Source: Chitinophaga nivalis
GTDB lineage: Bacteria; Bacteroidota; Bacteroidia; Chitinophagales; Chitinophagaceae
Assembly: GCF_025989125.1 (NCBI RefSeq)
Contig: NZ_JAPDNR010000001.1
Location: 7,180,087 to 7,244,086 of the forward strand
Length of the DNA: 64,000 nucleotides
Direction: 5' to 3'
In this document: piece after piece, positions 36,249 through 46,680 of the stretch
How positions within the stretch are numbered: position 1 is the stretch's first letter
Layout: the number at the start of each line of letters is the position of its first letter
The notes under the pieces: model-generated
What the model saw: only the letters and a program-made list of their open reading frames with translations
What the model was told of the DNA's origin: nothing
Database searches by the model: none
Made by a program: the position numbers and the translations under genes

Positions 36249-37445
36249 CTATTTCTTTTTAGCATTCGCCGGATTCGGCCGTGCTTCTCCCCCACCTGGC
36301 AGCTTCACCACATAAGGGGTACCATATCCGTTTCCGGGGCGGAAAAAATCGGTAGAAATAACCTGTGCCCCGCTTTCAAACGCGGCATTGGCTCTGTTGT
36401 AGTCATTCACCTTGGCTTCATACGTTTCAATATCCGCCCGTGTTCTGACAAAAAAGCCCTGCTGTACATACTGCTGTATTTCCTGCTTACGCACCATTGC
36501 ATTGTCGAGCAGGAAAAAGGCCGCATAGGTATCTGTTGGCAGTGATTGCAGGAACATTACCCTGTTTTCCAGGTTAGGTTTGTTTTTGGCATAATCGGAA
36601 GTCATATTCATACCCGCCATGGATGGCAGCAACAGAAAAACAAATTTACCCCTCGCCGCCTTCACGGTAGGCCAATTTTGAGCCTGTACTGCTTCCCGCA
36701 AGGTAGGGAACTGACCGCGTACATCATCTGGTATGATCAGCTTATCCCGGCCTAAGGTGGCCACCACTTCCTGATCCAGGCTATCAAATGCCTTTTCATC
36801 AAAAGGTAATACGCTGGCAGCACCCGGGAATAAAGGCATGCCTTTATCCTTTGCTTCTATCATCACAAAGATGGGGAAGTGACCCGGATGTGTATCAGAC
36901 CATGACCGCATCGCCGTCAGTGCCGCTTTGAAAGTGGTGTAATGGGTCCGGAAGTCGATGTCGGCCATATGCAGTACTTTAAAGCCTGGTTTATCGAGGT
37001 CTTTTGTACTAAACGGCGCCAGGTTGGTCACTCCTTTTTTCCGCAGCTCCCGGTAGGCAGCCGGGTCATTAAACCGATTACCTGTAGGGTCATTGTAAAC
37101 ATCTATCTCCAGGCTTCGGATACCCGCATCCAGCTGTACATCGAATGGTGGATGATTGTATTTAAGCCCTTCACTCATCTTCATCTTATTGGGATGAAAT
37201 TCTGCCATAGACTTCAATTGTTCCGGCGGCATCATTTTCATATAGCCTTCCGCCATTTTTTCTATGATAGGATCAATGTAAGCCAACACGTTGGAATCTA
37301 CCGGCTGTGCATAGCTGTTATGGGTACCCAGTACCTGTACCTGATTTATTTTAAGCGCATCCAGCCGGGCAGTCTGTCCATTGCAAACCATTGCTGCACC
37401 TGCCATCAGCACTGTCCCCAATGCTTTATTAATAATTGTCTGCAT
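36249..37445 (-). CDS. Exported PI-PLC-like phosphodiesterase (calcium-dependent phosphoinositide PLC family)
   Basis: A 398-residue protein from ATG 37445, giving a signal peptide (ALGTVLMAGAAMVCNGQ). The PI-PLC X-type TIM barrel shows the catalytic region QVLGTHNSY and the metal or substrate strand GIRSLEIDVYND, then the later VMIEAKDKG and LIIPDDVRG segments. Secreted members of this family cleave phosphoinositides or related phosphodiesters. The gene begins 19 bp after the stop of the TonB receptor, so the two form one transcript, which suggests that products released outside are taken up by that receptor. Confidence 0.83.
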   Translation of the reverse strand: MQTIINKALGTVLMAGAAMVCNGQTARLDALKINQVQVLGTHNSYAQPVDSNVLAYIDPIIEKMAEGYMKMMPPEQLKSMAEFHPNKMKMSEGLKYNHPPFDVQLDAGIRSLEIDVYNDPTGNRFNDPAAYRELRKKGVTNLAPFSTKDLDKPGFKVLHMADIDFRTHYTTFKAALTAMRSWSDTHPGHFPIFVMIEAKDKGMPLFPGAASVLPFDEKAFDSLDQEVVATLGRDKLIIPDDVRGQFPTLREAVQAQNWPTVKAARGKFVFLLLPSMAGMNMTSDYAKNKPNLENRVMFLQSLPTDTYAAFFLLDNAMVRKQEIQQYVQQGFFVRTRADIETYEAKVNDYNRANAAFESGAQVISTDFFRPGNGYGTPYVVKLPGGGEARPNPANAKKK

Positions 37446-37464
37446 GATCAATTGTTTTTTATGA

Positions 37465-40263
37465 TTAGAAGATTTTAGCACTCACGCCCAGCTGTCCACG
37501 GAAGGAATACCATTCCGCCTGTTCTACCCGGTTAAAGGTGCCATGGTAATAACGGACAGGCGCGTTGGTGATGTTATTCAGTTCCAGGAATGCCCTGATC
37601 CGGGGCGTAATAGCATAGGAGGCAGAAAAATCTACTGTGAAGTTCTCGGCATACCAACGGTAATGATCGGGGCCTGCCGCCTGGCGGATAACGTCCAGGT
37701 ATTTGCCTTTGTAGTTACCGGCTATTCTTGCCATTACTTTACCGTACTCGTAAATGAGGGATGCATTGAAGATGTGTTTGGCCTGTTTCGGGATGACGCT
37801 GTTGTCTTCCGTTTTCTGGCCATTTACAAAACGGGGAATCTTTACCTTGGAATCCGTGAATGTATAATTGACATCTACCCCAAATCCTTTCCAGTAGCCC
37901 GGCAAACCGGTAAATCTTTTCACCACACCTGCTTCAAAACCGGCGAGCCAGGCGCTTTGCAGGTTCTCAGGCGCACTCACGGCATAACGTACCCCATTAA
38001 TATTTTCAGACCATTCGTTGTTATAAATAAGATCTGTCAGTTTTTTATAGAAGGCGCCCACATTCACCATGCCGATGCCACCGAAGTAGTGTTCGGCCAT
38101 GACATCAAAGTTATTGGCGAAGGTTGGTTTGAGGTTGGCATTACCCCGGCTGATCACCTTATTCATTTCGTCCTGCGTGGTACCGGGATTGAGGCTGCTG
38201 AAATCCGGCCGTGCAAAGCTGCGGGTATAGGCCAGCCGGACGATGTCTTTATCGGTCACACTATACTTCACATGCAGCATCGGTAAAAAGGCATTGTAGC
38301 TGTTATCCTGTGTAATAGCCGTCACCTGTTTGCCGGTCGCATTGGTGGTTACTTTGCTACCGTTGAATGTTACCTTATTATATTCATTGCGAATACCACC
38401 TGTCAGCGTCAGTTTGTCCGACACCTTATATTCTCCCATCACGTACAGCGCATATACGTTTTCTACACCCGTGAAATATTTGGTAGCACCGGAGGCATTG
38501 GTAGCAGAATCTATCTGGTAAGGCAGCAACTTGTTGTTACGGATACTTTCCGGTGTGACCAGGTTTTGCAGCTGGCCCAGTGGCATCTGGTTGATGATGA
38601 CATTATTATAGGGCGAACCTATTTCACTGAGGAAACCACCATTATAGGGAAATGGCTCCGCTCCCAGACTGGCCATGGTAGGCGCGGGGCCCAGCACACC
38701 GCCTAAGTAGATATCGTAGGGAGATTGTACTACCTTGTTTTTGTGAATGAACTTACCACCCGCTTTTACCGTGAGTTTATGATCCGGTGTATATTTGACA
38801 TTAAAGCCGAAACGCTTGTTTTCTTCCCAGTTGGTGCTACGTACCATCACCAGTTGAGAGAGTTTCATGGCCTCATTACTGATAGGCGTAGCGGCCGAAA
38901 TATGCGGCAATACAGCATCTATCACATCGCCCTGTCCATCCGGGGCATCCATCGCCAGGTATTTTTTACCGTCAGCTGCCAGGCCTTCGTAGGTAACAGC
39001 CTGTTGGAAAGTGGCCATCGGATAGTAACCGGGATTTTTAAACTGGAACCTGGATTTGTCCATACTGGCAGCCCAGTCGAGGGTTAATTTACCGGAAAGC
39101 ACCGACTGACCGCTTAGCTCACCGGAGTACAGACTGGTGTGGTAATTGGAAGCCCGGTCGATAATGCTGGCATTCTTCGTGTTGAAATAGAAATAGGTTT
39201 CCCGTACCATCTGGGCATCTACAAACTCACTGTAAATACCTTTAAACTGTATTTTATGCCGGTCATTGAATTTGTATTCCAGTCCTGCATTCAGGCCGGT
39301 GGTTTTGCGGTGTGCGATGTAGTCACGCAACTGGAGATCTGTAATAGAATAGGATTGCACCGGGTGGGGATTGGCAAAATCGTAATTCATATTATAACGA
39401 TCCTGCGCAGAAGTACGGTCCCAGATCACCGCAGACAGTACAAAGCCCAGCTTCCCTTTCATCAGTCTGTCTCCATAAACAACAGAAGCATTGTAGGAAC
39501 CTTTGCGCGCCTGATCGCCATATCCGCCGGCAGCATTGATCCGGAGTGTGCGGGACAGCGGAGCTGCTTTGGTAATAAAGTTAATGGAACCTCCGATGGC
39601 ATCTCCTTCCATATCCGGCGTGATGGCTTTCGACAGTTGTACGTACTCTATCAGCTCGGAAGGGAAGATATCCATTTGTATACGCCGGTCGGTATAATCG
39701 AGGCTGGCGGTAGGTAAACGGTTACCATTCAGCAGGGTAGCGCTCCATTGGATAGGCGTACCTCTAACCGACACATAGCGGCCTTCACCCTGGTCTCTTT
39801 CGATAGAAACGCCCTGAATACGTTGCACGGCTTCCGCGGCATTACGATCGGGCAATTTACCAATAGCATCAGCCGCCAGTACCTCCATAATGCCTGAAGC
39901 ATTCTTTTTGATGCTGATGGCCCGTATCTGTGAACCGGCGGAAGCGCCTTTCACCACCACTTCTCCCAATACGTCATTGGCAGGTTCCATCAGGATGGTT
40001 CCCAGCTGATTCAGGCCGGGCTTTACGGTTACCACTACCGTCCTGGCAGCAAACCCGATGTAATTAATTTTAAGTGTTACCGTTCCGGTTTTCCTGACAT
40101 TGATATCAAAAGCCCCGGAGAGATCTGTTTGGGTTCCATTCCCATCAATAACGATGGTAGCAGCAGGTAATGGCCCTTCCTTGGATAAAATAGTTCCCCT
40201 GATCTGCTGTGCCGTACAGAAAAAAGGAAAGAGTAAGATCAATAACAAAAGCCGGCTACCCAT
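37465..40263 (-). CDS. TonB-dependent receptor with carboxypeptidase-like N-terminal domain
   Basis: A 932-residue outer-membrane receptor starting at ATG 40263 (a TTG two codons earlier is unlikely). After the signal peptide comes a carboxypeptidase-regulatory-like domain (QQIRGTILSKEGPLPAATI), a plug domain (DRNAAEAVQRIQGVSIERDQ, GEGRYVSVRGTP) and a 22-strand barrel ending RGQLGVSAKIF with a terminal Phe. It imports a ligand using TonB energy. No SusD-type partner is adjacent. The downstream co-transcribed gene is a PI-PLC-like enzyme, so a phospho-compound is a possible substrate. Confidence 0.92.
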   Translation of the reverse strand: MGSRLLLLILLFPFFCTAQQIRGTILSKEGPLPAATIVIDGNGTQTDLSGAFDINVRKTGTVTLKINYIGFAARTVVVTVKPGLNQLGTILMEPANDVLGEVVVKGASAGSQIRAISIKKNASGIMEVLAADAIGKLPDRNAAEAVQRIQGVSIERDQGEGRYVSVRGTPIQWSATLLNGNRLPTASLDYTDRRIQMDIFPSELIEYVQLSKAITPDMEGDAIGGSINFITKAAPLSRTLRINAAGGYGDQARKGSYNASVVYGDRLMKGKLGFVLSAVIWDRTSAQDRYNMNYDFANPHPVQSYSITDLQLRDYIAHRKTTGLNAGLEYKFNDRHKIQFKGIYSEFVDAQMVRETYFYFNTKNASIIDRASNYHTSLYSGELSGQSVLSGKLTLDWAASMDKSRFQFKNPGYYPMATFQQAVTYEGLAADGKKYLAMDAPDGQGDVIDAVLPHISAATPISNEAMKLSQLVMVRSTNWEENKRFGFNVKYTPDHKLTVKAGGKFIHKNKVVQSPYDIYLGGVLGPAPTMASLGAEPFPYNGGFLSEIGSPYNNVIINQMPLGQLQNLVTPESIRNNKLLPYQIDSATNASGATKYFTGVENVYALYVMGEYKVSDKLTLTGGIRNEYNKVTFNGSKVTTNATGKQVTAITQDNSYNAFLPMLHVKYSVTDKDIVRLAYTRSFARPDFSSLNPGTTQDEMNKVISRGNANLKPTFANNFDVMAEHYFGGIGMVNVGAFYKKLTDLIYNNEWSENINGVRYAVSAPENLQSAWLAGFEAGVVKRFTGLPGYWKGFGVDVNYTFTDSKVKIPRFVNGQKTEDNSVIPKQAKHIFNASLIYEYGKVMARIAGNYKGKYLDVIRQAAGPDHYRWYAENFTVDFSASYAITPRIRAFLELNNITNAPVRYYHGTFNRVEQAEWYSFRGQLGVSAKIF

Positions 40264-40427
40264 GAGCAAATATTTTTTTCACAAAATTGGACCGGCCGGT
40301 CAAAGAAGTCGCCCTTGTAGATAAACCTAGACGTACGGGTAGATCGGGAAGGACGATAAAAAATATAAATAATTAAAAACCAATCAATTATGCAATATTA
40401 CCTAATTGTTAAACCAGGTTAAAACCG

Positions 40428-41645
40428 CTAGGTCAGGGTAGGTTTTATCACTTCCCGTCTGCTTTTTTCCGGCATACTTTTACTTTTCATATAGGCAGAA
40501 GGGGTACTGTTAGTCACCTTTTTAAAGTATTGGTTAAAGGATGACTTGGAATGAAAGCCCGCTTCAAAAGCCAGGGAAAGGATATTGGGACTATGGTTAT
40601 TTTCCAGGCTGCCATCGATCAGCTTAACGACTTCCCTGATCCTGTATTCATTAATAAACTGATAAAAGGATTGTCCCAGGTATTGATTCAGGGTTTCTGA
40701 AAGATGATGTCTGGATACTTCCATGGCCGCAGCCAGTTTGTCGAGGGTAATCTCAGCGTCTTTATAGACAGCCTTTTCTTCCATCCACCTGATTAATTGT
40801 CGGGCTATCACCTCCTGCTGTTCCAATGGCAATACTGACTTTCGTTGCTGACCCGGCGTATCCGGCACCGGCTCCTCAACAGGTATCTCCGTGGCCGCAG
40901 CTGGCTGCTCCACTATCAGCGGGAGGTCGCATGGCTCCTCTTCTATTAATGGCGCCGGGGCATTGGTAGCCATCAAGGATAATATTTTGACCCTGCCAAT
41001 AGCCAGGCAAATACTCAGCAGGGTGATATAGGTAAAAATCCTGCTCCAGGAATGGATATCCTGTATGAAGTACGAAGGTGGCAGCAACAGCTTATTGAGC
41101 GATATCGTCAGACTGATCAGTGGCAGTATCAGAAACATAATGGCGATAAAGCGTACCAGCTGCCTTTCAGATCGCCAGAAAAAAGGAATATGAAAGGATT
41201 CTTTCAGAGACAGGATAGCAAAAACAGGGAATAGGATTAAAGCCGTATACCCTACTGTATTATTATATTGTATAATAACCGATGGTGTTTTGCCTCCATG
41301 AGATACAATGTAGCCGGCAATGGCAAAATAGGCTACCGCCGCTATCAGCGCCGGGATAAACAGGTAGTAGGTTTTCTTTTTCAGCTGCTGGCGCCGGCCG
41401 GAGAGTTCCCGGGCATAGATCCATAACAAGGGCGCGTAGATCAACGTAATAAAGGTGTAATACTGTTTGTGGATTTCCGCATTCGGAAAAAGTGTATGCA
41501 ACAGAAAACCAGCGCCCAAATGAATAAATACCCAGATGGTAAACCAGCCTAATATCTTATCTGCAGATCGTCTCTTATCATTTATAATGAATATACTAAA
41601 TACAACCAACGCCTGAAAAGCCCCTAAAAGAATAATATACTTCAT
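40428..41645 (-). CDS. Membrane-anchored AraC-family regulator
   Basis: A 405-residue protein: residues about 1-220 form roughly seven transmembrane helices (start MKYIILLGAFQALVVFSIFI) and residues about 290-395 an AraC double helix-turn-helix with VSRHHLSETLNQYLGQSFYQ and FNQYFKKVTNSTPSAYMKS. Such membrane-bound AraC proteins in Bacteroidota sense an envelope or external signal through the membrane domain. The TonB receptor operon lies directly downstream in the same direction (158 bp away) and is a possible target. Confidence 0.85.
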   Translation of the reverse strand: MKYIILLGAFQALVVFSIFIINDKRRSADKILGWFTIWVFIHLGAGFLLHTLFPNAEIHKQYYTFITLIYAPLLWIYARELSGRRQQLKKKTYYLFIPALIAAVAYFAIAGYIVSHGGKTPSVIIQYNNTVGYTALILFPVFAILSLKESFHIPFFWRSERQLVRFIAIMFLILPLISLTISLNKLLLPPSYFIQDIHSWSRIFTYITLLSICLAIGRVKILSLMATNAPAPLIEEEPCDLPLIVEQPAAATEIPVEEPVPDTPGQQRKSVLPLEQQEVIARQLIRWMEEKAVYKDAEITLDKLAAAMEVSRHHLSETLNQYLGQSFYQFINEYRIREVVKLIDGSLENNHSPNILSLAFEAGFHSKSSFNQYFKKVTNSTPSAYMKSKSMPEKSRREVIKPTLT

Positions 41646-41873
41646 TGAATCCCCATTTATATGATGACTTGCAGCCGTGAAACTACATAACCATTATTAA
41701 GGAATTGTTAAGTTAGATCCCGACAATATCATAGTACTTATATAACACCGCTGGCTGAACGAAGTAACACGACCTCATTTCATTTTAAGATATGGATAGT
41801 AAGTTTGCTATGGAAACACTATTTTTAACGCCGTATAACTTTACCTGTTTACCTTTTCAACAGCTTATCCATC

Positions 41874-42302
41874 ATGATTTCCCTCACCGGCGAATGGCAA
41901 GGATACTATATTTATGACCCTGCATTCGGGGAAAAATTATCCGCAGAAAAAGTATTGTTTAAGTTATCCCTGACCGATACAGGGGATGATCACTTCGAAG
42001 GCGTTTGCCATGATGTAAATAGTCCCGTCAGTCAAAACAATACTGCTACTATTAAGGGGTTTGTAGAAGACGACTTTATCAGCTTCACAAAAGCATATCG
42101 TCAATTCTTCCTCATCACGGATGACAACCAGGTAGTACCGCATACGGCGCTAAAAACCCCTGAATTGAGTTACTATGGTCATTATGATCCCATCAACGAA
42201 GTTTTTTCCGGGGACTGGGAACTTATCGGAAGACTACATGCACATCCGGATGGTGATTACGCTGAAATAACGACAGGAACATGGGAAATGAGAAGAGGTT
42301 AG
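41874..42302 (+). CDS. Hypothetical lipocalin-like protein, 142 residues
   Basis: A soluble 142-residue protein, beta-rich, opening with ISLTGEWQGYYIYDP and ending GTWEMRRG. The start resembles the GxW opening of lipocalin-like beta barrels, and the paired GEWQG and GDWEL strands suggest a barrel or jelly-roll. It has no signal peptide. It converges with the CAP gene, with the stops 2 bp apart. The function is unknown. Confidence 0.6.
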   Translation: MISLTGEWQGYYIYDPAFGEKLSAEKVLFKLSLTDTGDDHFEGVCHDVNSPVSQNNTATIKGFVEDDFISFTKAYRQFFLITDDNQVVPHTALKTPELSYYGHYDPINEVFSGDWELIGRLHAHPDGDYAEITTGTWEMRRG

Positions 42303-42304
42303 GA

Positions 42305-42901
42305 TCAGATAAACTCCAGCACTGCGCAAAACTGCCAGCTAAAATGGGGCCCGGCACTAATGCCAACCTTATGATAACTTTCATCCAGGCAGATCATTCT
42401 ATGCCCTAAAGAAGGTACTTCCGCATCAATCAGCAATTGCATCGCAATATCTTTTGCGTTTGCCAGTCCAAAAGAAATACACTCTGCATACTGACCAGGC
42501 GGACAATCCTTTCTTTCGTGCGGCTTCCGCTCGGCATGGGAGATTTCAGTACTATAGCACCTGGCATCCTTGTAAAGTGCTTCATCGAATTTCAACACAT
42601 CAGCAGCTACTCTTTTGAGCAGATCTGCTTCAAGACTTTTTTTATACGCGGCAAATGCCTTCAGATAACTGGCTTCGTAATTACTATCTATCTCATACTT
42701 TCTTAGCTCTATACGAAGAAAGTCTTTCGGGAATAAGCGACAAAGATTAATATACAGGATCACCTCTTTCTCCATTTTTGACAGGCTGGCAATGTGCTGT
42801 GCCGTATTAGCTGCATTCAGCTGCGCTGGCGTCCAGCTTTGCGCCAGGGATGACAGCGAAATTATCAGACCGGCAACTAAAAGGACTAGTCTTATTTTCA
42901 T
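42305..42901 (-). CDS. Secreted CAP/SCP-domain protein
   Basis: A 198-residue protein from the ATG at 42901 (MKIRLVLLVAGLIISLSSLA), which supplies a clear signal peptide; a longer frame from 43057 would place 52 polar residues before it. The CAP pattern includes the early NxxR-like helix (ILYINLCRLFPKDF), a CYSTEISHAERK segment and late LGHRMICLDESYHKVGIS, in the order of cysteine-rich secretory protein domains. Their roles are poorly known and include lipid binding and proteolysis. With this start, 42902-43499 (about 600 bp) shows no supportable gene. Confidence 0.7.
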   Translation of the reverse strand: MKIRLVLLVAGLIISLSSLAQSWTPAQLNAANTAQHIASLSKMEKEVILYINLCRLFPKDFLRIELRKYEIDSNYEASYLKAFAAYKKSLEADLLKRVAADVLKFDEALYKDARCYSTEISHAERKPHERKDCPPGQYAECISFGLANAKDIAMQLLIDAEVPSLGHRMICLDESYHKVGISAGPHFSWQFCAVLEFI

Positions 42902-43499
42902 CTTGGTATAGGGTATCGTACTTATCTTAAAATAACATGACAGTAAATCTTTTGTAAGATAAAACAGCATTTTCGATTCAGCCATCTCATCTGCTATTTC
43001 TTTATCAGATTTATTTTCGGGGTTACCTGTTATTCCTGCCCATATACTGTCCAGCATGGCGATACCTTGATATACTGTCTTTTCCCATCAAACAAATAAT
43101 TACGGCCCACTTCCTTTTTATAATTTTCAAGGCCATGATTATTTCATCGTTTAATCCCGGCAGCGCATCAACCGGACACAAAAATTATTGGTATTCTGGT
43201 TTTTTTTTGATAATTTAGAATTATAACGATTGTCGTCATCAATAATTTCTAAGAAGACTCAACAGCGTATTTTTTAAAAATCTCAAATAACCACGACCTC
43301 TCAAACATTAAATCAAACATTTAAACGGCAGCATTCATAGCAGGGCTGTAACGTTATTTCCCTTATTTACGCTTACCCCTGATTGATCCGGCAGGTATTA
43401 CATGGCCTGCAGTAACCTTATTTTTCTACTCCTATTGTTTCATTAGGGCTATTACGGTATTGAGGTAGTTCCGATCATCTCATCACTTAAATATATCTT

Positions 43500-45035
43500 A
43501 TGAAAAAAGTATTGCTCATCCTCTTTTCTGTTATTGTAACAGGCGTCATTTTTATCGCCTTCTCCAGAAATGATCCTTCCCAGGCAGCACCCACGCATGA
43601 GAATCTGGCGTCCCCACCTGAGAAAATTACACAATTTAATTTCCCGGTGACATTTGGTTCGGCCATTCCTAAAAACCCCTCTTCTCCCAATGCAGATTCT
43701 GTAGAACTGATCACCTTCGCCTGGAATGAATTTTTTGCCCTGAACTGGAAATCCAACTATCGATCCACTGCCTTAAGGGGCCATGCGGACGAAAGCTGGA
43801 GTTATAAGAATGACCAGACGCCCTACCCGGAAGATCCTCTGGTATGGGAAACCTACGCCCACCGCGTAGAGGTAAGGCCATATGATGACAACAGACTCCC
43901 TTTCGATAAGGTGCCGAAGTATGTTTATGAGGTACCATTCGAAGCACAACCCGGCGTAGACCTTACCTTATTCAATAACCTGGATGAGGGGAATGAAATC
44001 GGTTCCTGTAATTTGTATGCAGACATCTCTCAATTCAATCAAAAGAAAATACAGGTACTCTATCAGGCAAAAGTTAACAGAGATGAATACAAGTATGTAT
44101 ATGATACCTTTAAGGATTCCTTTAAGTTAAAGACAGCCCAGCATAATACGGCGACTAACATTCAAATGTTTAAAGCCTACTATCAGCCTGGCCGTTATCC
44201 GGGATATGATAATTCTACCTGTAACTGTCCACCGCAAGCAAACGTTTTTTGTTTGCCGTGTGGTGGCGCCAAAGTTCCCGGCACTACCCGCACCATCTAC
44301 ACCGGAGCATTGGAAGTAAAAACAGCCTGGAGAGAAATATCGCTGGCAGAAGTTCCCCGATATTTTATACGGAAAGTAATTGTCTATGTAAAGTCCAATA
44401 ATAAGATTATACCACAAAACAAGTATTATGGGCTGATTGGTATACATATCATTCATAAAACCGTTAATTTCCCCAACTTCATATTTGCCACCTTTGAACA
44501 TAAAGATGTGGAGAAAAGCGATATGGGTTATATCAGGCTGGATACCGTGCCCATACCACTGGTGCCGCAAAGATATAATCGCGCGCATCCCATCCCTGCC
44601 GTGGTAGACTCTTCCACCGCGTATGTACACAGGGAGCTGCGGAAACTGAATCCTAATTCCATCTGGCAAAATTACCGGCTCGTAGGCGTACAGGGAAATC
44701 CTACCAATGATCCTACGTCTTTCAGTTTTTACCTGGCTAATTATGTCATAGAATCAGATCCTCCGCTGGCTTATTTCAGAGGAAGCAGCCTTAAAAAGCC
44801 TTTTGATAATGGTCCCAATTCATTGCATAATGGAAAACTATATAGCATGGGAGGATGCCAGGGATGTCACGGGGTTACCCAACTGAGGGGCAGTGATTGT
44901 TCCTTTGTAATGGGGCTGGTTGATCAACCCCACGCCTTACCCGATGCCACAGGAGATCCTAAAAAATTCCAGCTGTATAAAAATGCATTTGATGATATCT
45001 TCACGAAAGAAAATAAAACAGCAGCTAAGCATTAG
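43500..45035 (+). CDS. Exported single-haem c-type protein of unknown role
   Basis: A 511-residue protein with an N-terminal signal-anchor (MKKVLLILFSVIVTGVIFIA). One haem c motif, C453-QGC456-H457 (MGGCQGCHGV), lies near the C-terminus. The large middle part contains LITFAWNEFFALNWKS, WETYAHRVEV and a cysteine-rich stretch (CNCPPQANVFCLPCGG) that could bind metal or form disulfides. I do not recognise the family beyond the haem site. A periplasmic redox role is plausible. The AT-rich upstream region (43058-43499) is likely to hold its promoter. Confidence 0.7.
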   Translation: MKKVLLILFSVIVTGVIFIAFSRNDPSQAAPTHENLASPPEKITQFNFPVTFGSAIPKNPSSPNADSVELITFAWNEFFALNWKSNYRSTALRGHADESWSYKNDQTPYPEDPLVWETYAHRVEVRPYDDNRLPFDKVPKYVYEVPFEAQPGVDLTLFNNLDEGNEIGSCNLYADISQFNQKKIQVLYQAKVNRDEYKYVYDTFKDSFKLKTAQHNTATNIQMFKAYYQPGRYPGYDNSTCNCPPQANVFCLPCGGAKVPGTTRTIYTGALEVKTAWREISLAEVPRYFIRKVIVYVKSNNKIIPQNKYYGLIGIHIIHKTVNFPNFIFATFEHKDVEKSDMGYIRLDTVPIPLVPQRYNRAHPIPAVVDSSTAYVHRELRKLNPNSIWQNYRLVGVQGNPTNDPTSFSFYLANYVIESDPPLAYFRGSSLKKPFDNGPNSLHNGKLYSMGGCQGCHGVTQLRGSDCSFVMGLVDQPHALPDATGDPKKFQLYKNAFDDIFTKENKTAAKH

Positions 45036-45105
45036 CGGCCCTACATGTAAATACTGACAACCGGCTCAGATCTTTGGTCGAATCAGTATAGTCATGTTCG
45101 TTATA

Positions 45106-45148
45106 CAAAAGCCTTGCAGATATTTTCCGGATATCTGCAAGGCTTTTG
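45106..45148 (+). terminator. Rho-independent terminator
   Basis: A perfect 18-bp stem (CAAAAGCCTTGCAGATAT and complement) with a 7-base loop, about 70 bp past the haem-protein stop. A- and T-runs at the ends allow use on both strands. Confidence 0.8.
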
Positions 45149-45296
45149 TCCTTATATCCCAGTTTAAACAATCCGGATGCAAGGGGTGTTTACCTAAAAA
45201 AACTGCAGCAGGATACCATAATTCCTACTATCAGCACACTGCCTGCAGTATCAACGCGTATTTGATATAGATGACGCTACATAAATATGCTACACT

Positions 45297-46655
45297 ATGA
45301 TCCTGCAAAAAAAACGACCGTTGCTATTGGCTGCCGTATTGGTATTGCTATCATCAGCCATCGTATGTGGCCAATCAAAACCAGTTCAAAAAATTATCAT
45401 CACAGATGTTCACATCTTTAACGGCAAAGATGGTAAACTACAGGTAGCTAACATCCTGATTGAAAACAATATCATCCGGCGAATCTCAGCAAGCCCGCTA
45501 CCGGCAGACAAAAGTGCCTATACAAATGTCATCAATGGCAAAGGCAAATATGTCATACCCGGATTAATTGATGCGCACGCGCATACGATGATGGAATCGA
45601 TACCTTTAAACCGGGCGCTTTCATCAGATATCGGCTATGTAACGCTTGTTGCTGCGCATGCCGCCCATCAACAACTACTCAGAGGTTTTACCACGGTCAG
45701 GGACTTAGGCGGCGCCACTTTCAGCTTAAAGAAAGCCATCGATGAAGGCATCATCAGTGGCCCCCGTATTTATCCATCCGGCGCCATCATTTCCCAAACG
45801 GGCGGGCACGGTGATTTTGGGTTACCGACTGATGTACCCCGGTCAGCAGGTAAACTATCTTATCTGGAACAACAAGGTATGGTGATGATTGCCGACGGCG
45901 TGAATCAGGTGTTGTTGCGGGTCAGGGAACAATTACGTAATGGCGCCACACAAATAAAACTGACGGCAGGAGGTGGCGTATCTTCCAACTACGACCCACT
46001 GGATGTTACCCAATATACCGAGGAAGAAATCAAAGCAGCCGTGAGTGCCGCAGAAAACTGGGGGACCTACGTAACGGTGCATGCCTATACGCCGAAAGCC
46101 ATACAACTGGCCATTCGTGCGGGCGTAAAATGTATCGATCACGGACAATTGGCAGATGATGCCACAGCCAGGCTGATGGCTGAAAAGAAAATATGGTGGA
46201 GCCTACAACCCTTTCTCGATGATGAAGATGCCATTCCCTTTCCGGCAGGTTCGGAGAACCGCGAAAAACAGCTGGAAATGACCAATGGCACCGATCAGGC
46301 TTATAAACTGGCGAAAAAATATCAAATAAAAACTGCGTGGGGCACGGATTGCTTATTTGATCCCACATTGGCAGTAAAACAAGGTAAACAACTCGCCAAA
46401 TTAACCCGCTGGTATACCCCATTGGAAATCCTGACGATGGCTACTTCTTCCAATGCCGAATTGCTGGCGCTCAGTGGTCCCCGGAACCCCTATAAAGCAG
46501 GAAAGCTGGGCGTGATACAGGAGGGTGCTTATGCAGATTTAATCATCGTTGATGGCAATCCTATCGAAAACATACAACTGATAGCTGATCCGGAAAAATA
46601 TTTCCAGGTTATCATCAAAAACGGGATCATCTACAAAAATACGTTGAACGATTAA
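45297..46655 (+). CDS. Exported amidohydrolase (imidazolonepropionase-like family)
   Basis: A 452-residue zinc TIM-barrel hydrolase with a signal peptide (LLLAAVLVLLSSAIVCGQ). The metal motif HxH is in GLIDAHAHTMME, the carbamylated-lysine strand in ATQIKLTAGGG, later ligands in VTVHAYTP and CIDHGQLADD, and the catalytic aspartate in AWGTDCLFDP. The composition matches secreted metal-dependent amidohydrolases related to imidazolonepropionase and prolidase-like enzymes, which hydrolyse cyclic amides or dipeptides; the substrate is unknown. It is a single gene. Confidence 0.88.
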   Translation: MILQKKRPLLLAAVLVLLSSAIVCGQSKPVQKIIITDVHIFNGKDGKLQVANILIENNIIRRISASPLPADKSAYTNVINGKGKYVIPGLIDAHAHTMMESIPLNRALSSDIGYVTLVAAHAAHQQLLRGFTTVRDLGGATFSLKKAIDEGIISGPRIYPSGAIISQTGGHGDFGLPTDVPRSAGKLSYLEQQGMVMIADGVNQVLLRVREQLRNGATQIKLTAGGGVSSNYDPLDVTQYTEEEIKAAVSAAENWGTYVTVHAYTPKAIQLAIRAGVKCIDHGQLADDATARLMAEKKIWWSLQPFLDDEDAIPFPAGSENREKQLEMTNGTDQAYKLAKKYQIKTAWGTDCLFDPTLAVKQGKQLAKLTRWYTPLEILTMATSSNAELLALSGPRNPYKAGKLGVIQEGAYADLIIVDGNPIENIQLIADPEKYFQVIIKNGIIYKNTLND

Positions 46656-46680
46656 GTACAGGTTGCAGGATACCGGTCAA

